From assembly GCA_045105475.1 (NCBI GenBank), contig JBGCDP010000027.1:8760-72759 (forward strand): a DNA stretch of 64,000 nucleotides, written 5' to 3'. Position 1 is the first letter of the stretch; the number at the start of each line of letters is the position of its first letter. Origin of the DNA: WTJY01 sp045105475. GTDB lineage: Bacteria > Chloroflexota > Anaerolineae > Promineifilales > Promineifilaceae. A program made the position numbers and the translations under genes. Positions 8,105-17,064 of the stretch are shown here, piece by piece. The notes under the pieces were generated by a model, which was not told where the DNA came from, did no database searches, and saw only the letters and a program-made list of their open reading frames with translations.

Positions 8105-9331
8105 ATGGCTGGAGAATTAATGATCAATCCCGCAACAAGTCGATTGGAAAGCGTCGAAGATGTTGCCGAAAGCCTTAAAAGAAAACCTAAATGGAATGAA
8201 ACCATCATTCAGTTTTTCTTAATGTCTTGCGGAATCCTTTCTGTGCTGACGACTATTGGCATCGTCGTTATTTTACTCAACGAATCGATTAGCTTCTTTA
8301 CCCGCGAAGTATTTGAAATTACCAACAAGTCGATTGCGGCTGAAATTGGCCCAGATGAAACGACATTTGAAACAACCGCAAGCGGTGCAACTTTAGTTGT
8401 TGGGCAAACGGTACGCATCGATGAAGAGTTGATGCAAATTTTAGATGTGGATGGGCTGACAATTGCAGTTGAACGGGGGCTTCGGGGAACACCGATTCTA
8501 AGTCATGATGAAGATCAAGAAATTGAAAAATTAGTCAAAGTGCCGTTTTGGGAGGTATTTACCGGCTCACGCTGGCAGCCTCGACTGCAACAGTTTGGGA
8601 TGTGGCCCCTCATCTTGTCTACCTTGATGATTAGTGTTATCTCGATGATTGTGGCTTTGCCACTAGGCTTAGCCAGTGCCATTTACTTGAGCGAGTATGC
8701 ATCACATCGCACCAGAAGCATTGTGAAACCGATTCTCGAGGTTTTGGCCGGTATTCCCACAGTCGTCTATGGTTACTTTGCCTTGACGTTTATGACGCCG
8801 TTTTTACGAACTTTTTTTGGAAGCAATATTCAGGTTTTTAACACGCTGTCGGCCGGAATTGTCGTCGGCGTTTTGATCATTCCGTTGGTGAGCTCAATGA
8901 GTGAAGATGCGTTGCATGCGGTCCCGAACAGCTTACGCCAAGCTTCATTTGGATTGGGCGCGACAAAATTAGAAACCTCACTCAAGGTTGTGCTCCCGGC
9001 CGCTTTGTCCGGCGTGACGGCCGCCTTTGTGGTTGCCATCTCCCGTGCCATCGGTGAGACGATGATTGTAGCGGTTGCGGCCGGTGCTGGCCCACGAAAT
9101 TTTGACTGGGATCAAGTATTTAGCAATTATGCCAAAACACCATTTAATCCATTGCAGTCGGCCGAAACGATGACGGGCCACATCGTCCGTATTTCAGGCG
9201 GTGACCTGAGCTATAACTCAATCGACTACAATAGCATTTTTGCCATCGGCCTAGTGCTTTTCCTGATCACGCTGGTGCTGAACATTATCAGCCGACGCAT
9301 CGTCAATCGCTTCCGTGAGGTATACGATTAA
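8105..9331 (+). CDS. pstC: Phosphate ABC transporter permease PstC with an extra extracytoplasmic insert
   Basis: PstC is one of the two membrane subunits of the phosphate importer. The C-terminal ~260 residues match PstC: PLILSTLMISVI, LPLGLASAIYLSEYAS, VLAGIPTVVYGYFAL, and the EAA-like loop ALHAVPNSLRQASFGLGATK. After the first membrane helix, a ~60-residue segment (EITNKS to IEKLVK) is inserted where PstC normally runs directly into the FTGSRW motif. This segment has a beta-rich QILDVDGLTIAVERGLRGT motif. Two starts, 8105 and 8120, each have a GGAG at five bases; 8105 was chosen as the longer. The stop overlaps the pstA ATG by one base. Confidence 0.9.
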   Translation: MAGELMINPATSRLESVEDVAESLKRKPKWNETIIQFFLMSCGILSVLTTIGIVVILLNESISFFTREVFEITNKSIAAEIGPDETTFETTASGATLVVGQTVRIDEELMQILDVDGLTIAVERGLRGTPILSHDEDQEIEKLVKVPFWEVFTGSRWQPRLQQFGMWPLILSTLMISVISMIVALPLGLASAIYLSEYASHRTRSIVKPILEVLAGIPTVVYGYFALTFMTPFLRTFFGSNIQVFNTLSAGIVVGVLIIPLVSSMSEDALHAVPNSLRQASFGLGATKLETSLKVVLPAALSGVTAAFVVAISRAIGETMIVAVAAGAGPRNFDWDQVFSNYAKTPFNPLQSAETMTGHIVRISGGDLSYNSIDYNSIFAIGLVLFLITLVLNIISRRIVNRFREVYD

Positions 9332-11526
9332 TGGCTTCTACAAATAATAATCAAGACCTTTATCCGGTAGATGAAGAGCTGGCGAAATTCGTCGCTTACC
9401 GAAAGCGGACCGGTTCTATCTGGCGCGGACTGTTTCTTACCTCACTTTTTGTAGCGATATTGGTTCTAGTCGTGTTATTGCTCAACATCACCAATCAGGC
9501 GTTTGGTCTCGTTGCGCTTGAAAATGAAATTGAGCCAGATGTTTTAACCACAACCTATAACCGTAACCAAATGTTGACGCTGCCCAACACGTTGGCCAGC
9601 GAAGATGATAGTGAGCTAGTCGCACAGGTGCAGAAATTTGAAACTGGCATCGGCTTTTTTGGATACGCTTTTTATCACAATAGCAGTGAAGATTTAAAAT
9701 TGATTTCGATAGACGGCGTCACGCCAACGGCGGAAACGGTTGCAGATGGGAGCTATCCGCTTAGTCGTTCGCTCTATTTATATAGCTCTGTTGAGCAGCT
9801 GCGGGAGAATCCGGCCGTCGGCGCATACTTGAATTATGCTTTGGAGAATGCCGGTAGCATCATTTTAGACGTCGGTTACTTCCCTGAAGAGCAGTCGGTT
9901 ATTGATTTACAGTATGCACAGCTTCAGCCATTCTTGGACCCATCGTCTACAGAAACTTTAGACGGATCAATTGAGATCGGTGGCAGTTCAACCGTTTATC
10001 CACTGTCTCGTCAGCTTTTGCTCGACTTTCGCCAAGCCGGATTTAACGGTTCTGTGGGCATTGACAGCACTGGGACGGCTCAAGGGTTGCAAGATTTATG
10101 CACCGGCTCGATTCAAATCGCGACAGCCAGTCGCCGTTTAACAGACACTGAAAAATCAACTTGTGACCAAGCTGGGTTGCACCTAGTCGAGATCAGAATC
10201 GGCCGGGATGCGGTCACTTTGGTTGCAAACGGATCAAACGACTTTTTGACCGACCTAAGCGGACCTGAACTTGTTCAGGCGTTTACCCAAAACAATTTTT
10301 GGGATGAAGTTAATCCGGCTTATCCGCCATCTGAAATTGTGCGCCTCATTCCAGATACTGGCAGCGGCACGCTCGATTTTTTTGCTGATCGGTTGCTTTC
10401 CAATTCAACTTTGGAGGATTTACCAAGCGAAGCGTACATTGCGATCTTAGCTGACAACATGAGCCGTGGTCGCGGCCGTGCGCTTGAACGTGAGCAACGC
10501 TTTTTAGCCGATGGCTTTTTGTTTGATAGCGAAAGTGCCTTCATGGCTGCTTGTGCTGGCGACAACGCTCCGGCAGGCTGTTCAGCACCCGCCCGCAATC
10601 ATGACGAACTGTATGATCTAATTGTCGCTGAAGTAGTTGTGCCTCAGGTGCAAAATACATGGTCGCTGTATGAATCGCTATTTAACCGACGTGCAGCTGA
10701 ACAGCTGATGGTGGCAAAATATCCTGATTCTCACCTTGAGTTTAAATCATGGCTAAACGGCGATTTCCTGACCAATCCGCAAAGTAGTGAGGCTGAGTTG
10801 GCCGGAGTGCGCACTGCCATTCGGGGCACTTTGCTGGTCGTGATTACAACATTTCTCTTCTCTTTTCCAATTGGAGTAGGTGCTGCCATCTACATGGAAG
10901 AGTATGCAGACCAAACGCTGTGGTTTAACAAAATTATTCAGACGAATATTAGTAACTTGGCCGGTGTCCCATCGATTATATACGGAATGCTGGGCTTGAC
11001 CGTTTTTGTTCGAATTTTGCTTCCGCTGACTAGCGGGCAGTGGTTCGGTCGGGTGGCTGAGGGGACTGACCCCAGTGGGAGGACCGTGATTTCGGCCGGT
11101 TTGACCCTGGGTCTGCTCATTCTTCCGATCATCATCATTAATGCGCAAGAAGCGATTCGCGCGGTGCCAAATTCGATCCGGCGGGCGGGAATGGGATTAG
11201 GTGCAACCAAATGGCAAACAACATGGTCACACGTGTTGCCTCAAGCATTACCCGGTATTCTCACCGGCACGATTTTGGCGATGTCGCGGGCAGTAGGTGA
11301 AACGGCTCCACTGATAGTGGTGGGGGCTTCAACCGTGATTCGGACCGACCCAACTTTCTTTAGCCGATTCACAGTTTTGCCAATTCAAATTTTTCAATGG
11401 ACATCTCGGCCGCAGGCTGAGTTCCAGAACATCGCGGCAGCTGCGATTGTTGTGCTTTTAGTCATTTTGCTGACACTTAATGCGTCAGCCGTCATTTTAC
11501 GAAACAGGTTTTCAACATCGAGCTAG
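9331..11526 (+). CDS. pstA: Phosphate ABC permease PstA fused to a circularly permuted PstS-like domain
   Basis: At 731 residues this is more than twice the usual PstA length. A first membrane helix (about 35-55) is followed by ~440 extracytoplasmic residues and then by the PstA permease (about 495-728). The permease includes SFPIGVGAAIYMEEYAD, LAGVPSIIYGMLGL and the EAA loop EAIRAVPNSIRRAGMGLGATK. The insert is homologous to PstS but in swapped order. Residues ~86-190 (IGFFGYAFYHN, SYPLSRSLYLY, VGYFPEE) match the PstS C-terminal part. Residues ~211-447 (IEIGGSSTVYPLSR, PDTGSGTLDFF) match its N-terminal part. Overlap with pstC implies coupled translation. The domain order is seen directly; its role as a tethered substrate receptor is inferred. 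Confidence 0.92.
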   Translation: MASTNNNQDLYPVDEELAKFVAYRKRTGSIWRGLFLTSLFVAILVLVVLLLNITNQAFGLVALENEIEPDVLTTTYNRNQMLTLPNTLASEDDSELVAQVQKFETGIGFFGYAFYHNSSEDLKLISIDGVTPTAETVADGSYPLSRSLYLYSSVEQLRENPAVGAYLNYALENAGSIILDVGYFPEEQSVIDLQYAQLQPFLDPSSTETLDGSIEIGGSSTVYPLSRQLLLDFRQAGFNGSVGIDSTGTAQGLQDLCTGSIQIATASRRLTDTEKSTCDQAGLHLVEIRIGRDAVTLVANGSNDFLTDLSGPELVQAFTQNNFWDEVNPAYPPSEIVRLIPDTGSGTLDFFADRLLSNSTLEDLPSEAYIAILADNMSRGRGRALEREQRFLADGFLFDSESAFMAACAGDNAPAGCSAPARNHDELYDLIVAEVVVPQVQNTWSLYESLFNRRAAEQLMVAKYPDSHLEFKSWLNGDFLTNPQSSEAELAGVRTAIRGTLLVVITTFLFSFPIGVGAAIYMEEYADQTLWFNKIIQTNISNLAGVPSIIYGMLGLTVFVRILLPLTSGQWFGRVAEGTDPSGRTVISAGLTLGLLILPIIIINAQEAIRAVPNSIRRAGMGLGATKWQTTWSHVLPQALPGILTGTILAMSRAVGETAPLIVVGASTVIRTDPTFFSRFTVLPIQIFQWTSRPQAEFQNIAAAAIVVLLVILLTLNASAVILRNRFSTSS

Positions 11527-11533
11527 TTGGATG

Positions 11534-11575
11534 ATTCGCTCGCTCGCTGGTTAACTATGCAGTGCCCGAGCGAAT
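11534..11575 (+). other. Inverted repeat in the pstA-pstB spacer
   Basis: ATTCGCTCG (11534-11542) and CGAGCGAAT (11567-11575) form a perfect 9-bp stem with a 24-nt loop inside the 79-base pstA-pstB gap. There is no T-run, so this may be an mRNA processing or stability hairpin rather than a terminator. Confidence 0.35.
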
Positions 11576-11605
11576 TGACCCCCAACCAGACTACCTAATC
11601 AAATC

Positions 11606-12394
11606 ATGCCAGAATTAAACGGTTCATCAAATATTGCGGTTAAAGCCAAAGACGTTAATGTCTACTATGGAAATTTCAGAGCGGTTAAACACATCGATCT
11701 AGATATTGAGCGAAACAAAATTACCGCGTTTATCGGTCCATCTGGATGCGGAAAAAGCACCCTTCTAAGAGCTTTTAATCGGATGAATGACTTGATTCCA
11801 ACCTCACATATGGATGGAGAAATAATTTATCGGGGTAAAAATCTGTACGATGATGATGTCGACCCGGTTGAGGTTCGCCGTCGGATCGGGATGGTGTTTC
11901 AAAAACCAAATCCGTTTCCAAAAAGTATTTACGAGAATATCGCTTGGGGAGCGCGCATTAACGGATTTAAAGGCAGTATGGACCAGTTGGTTGAAGAGTC
12001 TTTGCGCAGCGCTGCGATTTGGGATGAGGTGAAAGATAAGCTGGATCAGTCTGGGCTATCGCTTTCAGGTGGTCAGCAACAGCGTTTGTGTATCGCTCGA
12101 ACGATTGCAGTGAAGCCTGAAATCATTTTGATGGATGAGCCTTGCTCTGCCCTTGACCCGATTGCAACGCTCAAAATCGAAGAACTGATGCGTCAGTTGC
12201 AAGAGCAATATACGATTATTATCGTAACCCATAATATGCAGCAGGCGGCTCGTTCGTCTGATTACACGGCGTTTTTGAATATGGATACGGAAGATCGGTC
12301 TGGGTATATGGTGGAATTCTCTTCGACGAGTGATATGTTTACGAATCCACAGAATCAGCAGACTGAAGAATACATTACCGGCCGGTTTGGATAA
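11606..12394 (+). CDS. pstB: Phosphate ABC transporter ATP-binding protein PstB
   Basis: PstB is the cytoplasmic ATPase that powers phosphate import. The 262-residue length is normal. Walker A is GPSGCGKST (about residues 43-51), the Q-loop lies in GMVFQKPNPFPKSIYEN, the signature is LSGGQQQR, and Walker B is IILMDEPCSALDP. The switch histidine is in IIVTHNMQQA. The NPFPKSI and DEPCSALDP variants are typical of PstB rather than of generic ABC ATPases. No phoU follows, which is unusual for a pst operon; the next gene is convergent. Confidence 0.97.
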   Translation: MPELNGSSNIAVKAKDVNVYYGNFRAVKHIDLDIERNKITAFIGPSGCGKSTLLRAFNRMNDLIPTSHMDGEIIYRGKNLYDDDVDPVEVRRRIGMVFQKPNPFPKSIYENIAWGARINGFKGSMDQLVEESLRSAAIWDEVKDKLDQSGLSLSGGQQQRLCIARTIAVKPEIILMDEPCSALDPIATLKIEELMRQLQEQYTIIIVTHNMQQAARSSDYTAFLNMDTEDRSGYMVEFSSTSDMFTNPQNQQTEEYITGRFG

Positions 12395-12425
12395 TCGCTG
12401 CTTTGCGCTGACTCTTAAAAGAGAG

Positions 12426-12475
12426 AAAAAGTCACAAAACAAAAATCAACTAAAAAACTATATGTGTGACTTTTT
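12426..12475. terminator. Bidirectional terminator between pstB and the histidine kinase gene
   Basis: AAAAAGTCACA (12426-12436) and TGTGACTTTTT (12465-12475) form a perfect 11-bp stem with a 28-nt loop. It has A/T runs on both sides, so it could serve both convergent genes. It overlaps the last codons of the kinase gene. Confidence 0.5.
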
Positions 12476-13631
12476 CGAATTCATCCTGTGACTGTTCGCC
12501 TGACTCAACATCATTAAACACTGGAATTCCAGGGAGTACGAAAATAAAGCGACTACCTTGTTCTGTGTTGTCTTCTATCCAAATTCGGCCGCCCATCGCC
12601 TCTAATGCTTGTTTACAGAACGAAAGCCCAATACCTGTGCCGCGATGGCTTTTCCCTCGCCCGCCTACCATTTCAAAGCGACTGAAAATACGGGTTCTGT
12701 CTTCAATTGGGATTCCTTTGCCAGTATCAGAAATAACCACTTTGCTTCCACCAAACAAACCGTCTCTGGGATCTGTAGGGTTTATTTCAATCGATATATT
12801 TCCATTCGATGGGGTAAATTTAAGTGCATTGTCGATTAGGTTGGAAAAGATTCGACGGACCATCGAGCGATCGGCCCAAACTGGTTCAAGTTCAGGGTGT
12901 GCCTGTAGACTCAGCGATATCTTTTTTCGCTTTGCGGTTCGCATTAGAATATCAACTTCATGTTGTGCGATAGATACGAGATTTAGCCCTTCTGGATCGG
13001 CCGAAAGCCTACCCGCTTCCATACGAGCCATATCCATTAAGGAATCAATCATATCGAGCAGCTGTTGGCTGACACGTCGGCCGCTGTCAACAAGCATGGC
13101 CGCATCCGGGTTTTGAATAATAGGCGCCATCCATTCAAAACTTGTGTAGAGCGTTGAAACAGGATTTTTAAGGTCGTGGACAACCATATTAGTAAATTCA
13201 TCACGCCACTTCTCTCGTTCAATTTGCTCCGTGATGTCTCTAAAGACAATCATCAATCCATTGATTTCGCCATCTTTATCCCGCATGATAGACTCTTGGC
13301 GTTCCAAATACTGGACTTCATTTTCACGCTCAATAGGGATGACCTTTTTGTTGTTTTCAGGCATTTTTCCAACCCGAATATTTGTTAGCAATTTGACAAG
13401 CTCAACCGGCTTATAACCGATGACAGAGACCGCATGCTGCGTATCAAATATCCCACTGTCGGGATCTTTACCCATCATATTGGCTAGAAATTGATCTGCA
13501 GGCTGATTCGACATTTTGACAGAGCCATCTAAGTCTAAAATGATGAATCCCTCGGTTGTAGTATTTAAAATCGTGGTTAACCACTCTGTTTTTGTATGAT
13601 CGTCAATGGTTTTGTGACTTTGAAGTTGCAT
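12450..13631 (-). CDS. PAS-domain sensor histidine kinase
   Basis: This two-component kinase has no predicted membrane helices, so it should be cytosolic. A PAS domain (about residues 13-140, ending in the FRDITEQ motif) precedes the dimerisation helix. His152 in VVHDLKNPVS is the expected phosphorylation site. The ATPase part shows the N box NLIDNALKF, the G1 box DTGKGIP and the G2 box GTGIGLSF. The gene is convergent to pstB, making it a candidate PhoR-like phosphate sensor, but no response regulator with a DNA-binding domain is adjacent. The nearest receiver protein (15082) is separately transcribed. A phosphate role is therefore a guess from position. Confidence 0.92.
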   Translation of the reverse strand: MQLQSHKTIDDHTKTEWLTTILNTTTEGFIILDLDGSVKMSNQPADQFLANMMGKDPDSGIFDTQHAVSVIGYKPVELVKLLTNIRVGKMPENNKKVIPIERENEVQYLERQESIMRDKDGEINGLMIVFRDITEQIEREKWRDEFTNMVVHDLKNPVSTLYTSFEWMAPIIQNPDAAMLVDSGRRVSQQLLDMIDSLMDMARMEAGRLSADPEGLNLVSIAQHEVDILMRTAKRKKISLSLQAHPELEPVWADRSMVRRIFSNLIDNALKFTPSNGNISIEINPTDPRDGLFGGSKVVISDTGKGIPIEDRTRIFSRFEMVGGRGKSHRGTGIGLSFCKQALEAMGGRIWIEDNTEQGSRFIFVLPGIPVFNDVESGEQSQDEFEKVTHIVF

Positions 13632-13840
13632 ATTCTCTTACCCACTTTTGGCGGTTACTTCGTGCATGGGGCGTCTTAAAATGTGATTGCTAGGGTTTTG
13701 TAAACGAGATGTGAGAGGAAGGAGGCTTTAACTTTTCTCAAAATCTTGAATCCTAGCTAGATAACAATCTGCTGAGACGTTGTGTACCGTATGCAAAATC
13801 GTAGATAATTATCAGCATGTGGTCAATGGTTCTATGGTGT

Positions 13841-14842
13841 ATGAAAAAATCTCAAATCGTCTGTTTGCTTGCCAGCTTGTGGCTTGTTTCAGCCTGTGGA
13901 GCTGACTCTGTTCCGGCCGAAGATCAGGTGCAAGCAACGGCTGAAACTGAGGCTGCTCCACCTGAAGTCCAACTGCGAGATTTAGCATTTGCTACACTTG
14001 CTCCACCTACAATTGCAATTATTCAACAAAGCCCAACGCCTCTGCCCACTGCAACAGCCACGCCAACAGCCACACCCATTGTGTATGCAATTGAAGCTGG
14101 GGACACTCTGCTTGCAATTGCCATTGACAATAGAACAACGGTAGAAGAGATTCAGGCGCTTAACCCCAATGTTCGGCCGGAATTGCTTTCGATAGGACAG
14201 CAAATCTCATTGCCGCCCCCTGCTACGCCTGTCTTTTCCGGCGACCAGCCGACCCCATTGCCTATCCAAACCGATCTCAAATCTGTTTCTTTGTTCCCCG
14301 ATGGAGCAGGCGGATTATGGGTTTTAGGAGAAGTCAGTAACACGGCCGATTATTTTCTTGAAAATGCCCGTTTAGAGATAACCCTATTTGGTGCAAACGG
14401 ACTTGAAGTTGGCCAGGGAGAGACATGGTCAGCAGCTGCTTTAATCGGGCCAGGGGAGACTGCACCCTTTAGCATTTTGTTTCCGCAAAAGCCTGCAGGA
14501 AACTTGCAAGCCAGTGTCAAAGTGATCAATGGCTTTACCATTCTTGATCTGCCCCAGAATGACAATCGATATTTTCGACTAACAGCTGCCGAGCCAAGCC
14601 TAACTTCTGAGGGCAACGTCGTTACAATCGAGGGAAAGATTGCCAACGAAGGGGGACAGGTCACTACTCAAATAGTCGCTATTGCAACGGTATATGACTC
14701 AAGTCGTCGGCTTATAGGTTTTGCAAAATTCCCTCAAGAGGGCAGCCTGAATCCTGGAGATGAGGCTGATTATAAACACGTTTTTATTGTGCCCGGTGGA
14801 CAGCCAGACCATGTAGAAATACAACTTTATAGTTATAAATAA
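13841..14842 (+). CDS. LysM-domain lipoprotein
   Basis: This exported lipoprotein probably binds peptidoglycan or a related glycan through one LysM domain. The start at 13841 gives a clean signal peptide with lipobox LVSAC; an in-frame ATG at 13817 would add eight residues, and neither has a strong ribosome site. A Thr/Pro linker (PTPLPTATATPTATPI) leads to the LysM domain: YAIEAGDTLLAIAIDNRTTVEEIQALNPN through IGQQISLP. The C-terminal ~180 residues form two beta-rich stretches resembling the FxLYD-type domains of other lipoproteins. It is divergent from the histidine kinase, with about 210 bases of shared promoter region. Confidence 0.85.
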   Translation: MKKSQIVCLLASLWLVSACGADSVPAEDQVQATAETEAAPPEVQLRDLAFATLAPPTIAIIQQSPTPLPTATATPTATPIVYAIEAGDTLLAIAIDNRTTVEEIQALNPNVRPELLSIGQQISLPPPATPVFSGDQPTPLPIQTDLKSVSLFPDGAGGLWVLGEVSNTADYFLENARLEITLFGANGLEVGQGETWSAAALIGPGETAPFSILFPQKPAGNLQASVKVINGFTILDLPQNDNRYFRLTAAEPSLTSEGNVVTIEGKIANEGGQVTTQIVAIATVYDSSRRLIGFAKFPQEGSLNPGDEADYKHVFIVPGGQPDHVEIQLYSYK

Positions 14843-15081
14843 TTTCGATTTCAACACATCTAAGTCACCCTGCATACTCTGGTAAAGAGCCTTTTATTCT
14901 CGCATTGTAGTTACGGATAACTGGTACATATCTCCCCTTATTTTACCTAACTAGTTGCTTACAATTACTGTTATCAGTCCAAGTTTTTTAATTGATCAAC
15001 GCACTCTAGAAGATCCAAGTCATATGATGAACTCTCGGCTTTTGTGGCAGAATTAAGTGCAATAAACTTGGGATCTGACTG

Positions 15082-15513
15082 ATGAAAACCCCTATGGAAT
15101 TAAGTAAACTTTCAGAAGCGGTTGATAACGAGCAAATTTTAGGGAGCCCAACCGTTTTAATTATTGATGACGATAAGTTTGTGTGTGAGTCTCTTGAATT
15201 TGCACTGCAATTTATGGGATGCCAAACGCTTAGTGCTATGAGTGGGCAGACTGGGCTTGAGCTCTATAAAGATTATTCAGCCTCAATTGATTTGGTGCTG
15301 CTAGATTACTATATGCCAGGGATGAACGGTGAGCAGACATTCCATAAACTGGTTCAACTTAATCCAGATTTGCGATGCATATTTTCTTCAGGCTTGAAGA
15401 TTGATTTAAACAGCGAGACGCTTTCTGCTCCCTTAACTCACGTCGATTTTTTGTATAAGCCCTACGATCTAAAATTATTAAAAGCAAAAATTAACGACTT
15501 GCTGGCTAACTGA
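15082..15513 (+). CDS. Stand-alone response-regulator receiver protein
   Basis: This is a single CheY-like receiver domain of 143 residues with no output domain. The acidic pocket is IIDDD (about residues 27-31), the phospho-acceptor is Asp75 in LVLLDYYMPGMNG, the Ser/Thr switch lies in IFSSG, and the conserved lysine is in LYKPYD. A ~20-residue extension precedes the domain. It could relay phosphate from the PAS kinase 1.5 kb away, but the two genes are transcribed separately and in opposite directions. It overlaps the 3' end of the convergent TSUP gene by 8 bases. The 239 bases upstream show nothing recognisable. Confidence 0.9.
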   Translation: MKTPMELSKLSEAVDNEQILGSPTVLIIDDDKFVCESLEFALQFMGCQTLSAMSGQTGLELYKDYSASIDLVLLDYYMPGMNGEQTFHKLVQLNPDLRCIFSSGLKIDLNSETLSAPLTHVDFLYKPYDLKLLKAKINDLLAN

Positions 15514-16258
15514 TCATTGTTCGGCCGATGCCCAACAGTGCAATGATGAAAATAAGCCCTAATGCGATTACTTTGTAGTTGCCCGCTCCATACCGGCGGA
15601 ACCCCCAGCTGCCTACTGAGACACTTAAGAATAGCGGTACTAAAAACAAGACCAGCAGTTGAACCTGCTCCCAATTGACGAGTCCAAAGCCGCTGCCCCA
15701 AACCAAAGCATATAGGTCTGCAAAAAAGAAGAGTAGCACCATTGAGGCCCGCACTCGCTTCCCATCCATATCAGCTGAAATCATAAACAATGCGGCGATT
15801 AAGCCAGCTACGGCCGCTAGTCCGTTTCCGATGCCGACAAAAATGCCCACTACAAAAACGGGTGCCGTCAATTTTGGAATAATGCCACGCTCGTTTGCGA
15901 ATCCGGCTAAAGCCAGTAGCGCTAAGCCACTGTATAAGATGATTTTGACCGTGTCAGCTGGTAAAAATGAAAGCGCCCAAATGCCAATTGGCGTTCCGAT
16001 AACGAGTCCCAACAGGGTCCAGCCTAGCCATTTGAAATCTGCATCCCGCCAGACAGAGGGCATCATCCAGACGCTGGCAATCACCTCCATCATTAGGACC
16101 ATGGGCACAACCCAAGCGGGTTCAATTAAAAATGAAAGTAATGCGACGCAGATGGCTGAGTAGCCAAAGCCGGTGAACCCTCTTACTAAGCCTGCAAATA
16201 GGACAATCCCAATGCCTGCAATAGCGACGTCCCATCCTATTGTTGAGATAAAATCCAT
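15506..16258 (-). CDS. TSUP (TauE/SafE) family membrane permease
   Basis: This is an eight-helix-type inner-membrane carrier of the TauE/SafE family, whose characterised members move sulfite, sulfoacetate and other organosulfur anions. The 250 residues include the first-repeat motif GLVRGFTGFGYS and the second-repeat stretch VGIFVGIGNGLAAVAGLIAAL. Its ATG overlaps the stop of the upstream selenoprotein gene (TAATG). It is therefore the third gene of a DUF3095 - selenoprotein - TSUP unit and may export or import that enzyme's substrate or product. The substrate is unknown. Confidence 0.9.
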   Translation of the reverse strand: MDFISTIGWDVAIAGIGIVLFAGLVRGFTGFGYSAICVALLSFLIEPAWVVPMVLMMEVIASVWMMPSVWRDADFKWLGWTLLGLVIGTPIGIWALSFLPADTVKIILYSGLALLALAGFANERGIIPKLTAPVFVVGIFVGIGNGLAAVAGLIAALFMISADMDGKRVRASMVLLFFFADLYALVWGSGFGLVNWEQVQLLVLFLVPLFLSVSVGSWGFRRYGAGNYKVIALGLIFIIALLGIGRTMIS

Positions 16259-17064
16259 TAGCTGGTGAGTTGCATATAACTTTCACGCCAAGATACATCG
16301 TCTTCATCGCTCCAAACAAAAGGAGCCTGAATAGTTGTGCGTGGATAGACGGCCGATTCTAGTAGGTTGAGCCCTATTTCTAAGATCGCCTTTTGCATGA
16401 CGACATCATTCGGTTTGCCACATGGATTGCCCAACGGAAAGTCAGTAAATACAAAGCGAGCAGTGCCGCATTGTTCGACGATATCACGCGCTGAGCCGAT
16501 GATGACGGTAGGTATTTGATTGGTTTCAAGATGGCGGCTAACCAGACTCACGGTCTGGTGGCACACGGGTCACATGGGGATAAGAATGACGGCATCAATG
16601 CGATCTTCTTGGCATAGCTTCAGAATTTCTGGGGCATCTTCTGCACTTGTTTGACGCTGGCTGTATGTGGTTGGAACCCCATAGAAACGTGGCCCGACAG
16701 ACCCGATCCGGCCGGATTCGGCCGCTGTTTGCAAATGCGCCAGCGGTAAAAAAGTTCCTAAATCATCAGTGTGGGTTGCTGTTTTATGCCAAAACACATG
16801 TTTTGTGTGTAGCTCTTTTGGAATTTGATCAGATGGGGCGGACCAAACTGCGCGATTTTCCCGTTGCCCACCTTCTTCATTGGGGGCAGATGTGGTGATG
16901 ATGGCTATGCGGCAGTCAACCAGCGGCTTATTGAGCGTTGCAAATGGAGTAGCTTGATTTGTCGCCCACCGGTATGGACGTTCAAAGCCTTTGCTAGCAT
17001 AGTAGTTGCGTGATTTGTCGATATAGCTGATAGCGACTCGATAGGCGGGGTTAATAGGTGACAT
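16258..17064 (-). CDS. GrdB-like selenoprotein (glycine/sarcosine/betaine/D-proline reductase family), UGA read as selenocysteine
   Basis: Two in-frame halves are separated only by a TGA at plus 16570-16572, which becomes residue 165 of a 268-residue protein. Across it the sequence reads ILIPM-U-PVCHQTVSLVSRHLE, a UxxC redox motif where family members carry selenocysteine. A hairpin suited to be the SECIS follows (listed separately). The flanking YGVPTTYSQRQTSAED and TVIIGSARDIVEQ segments fit the selenoprotein-B/GrdB-like family. This short form is not a proven part of a glycine reductase complex, and no GrdA, GrdC or PrdA gene is here. The gene overlaps both neighbours by one base. The alternative, a nonsense-disrupted pseudogene, is unlikely because both halves are intact and match. 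Confidence 0.88.
16541..16559 (-). promoter_or_regulatory. Bacterial SECIS element of the GrdB-like gene
   Basis: On the minus strand, ACCAGAC-CGTGA-GTCTGGT forms a perfect 7-bp stem with a 5-nt loop starting 18 bases after the TGA. Bacterial SECIS elements are stem-loops just downstream of the UGA with a G-U in the apical loop, which is what is seen here. The hairpin is inside the coding sequence, as expected for SelB recognition. Confidence 0.8.

Noticed and set aside
7938..8120. Short open frame between pstS and pstC
   Set aside because: It runs through the pstC leader, lacks a ribosome site and has no recognisable product; pstC has two good starts just after it.
12450..15513. Histidine kinase and receiver protein as one two-component operon
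   Set aside because: They are on opposite strands and separated by a LysM lipoprotein gene; a functional pair remains possible but is not supported by layout.
16258..17064. A full glycine or D-proline reductase complex
   Set aside because: No GrdA, GrdC/D, PrdA or thioredoxin-reductase gene is adjacent; only the short GrdB-like protein is present.
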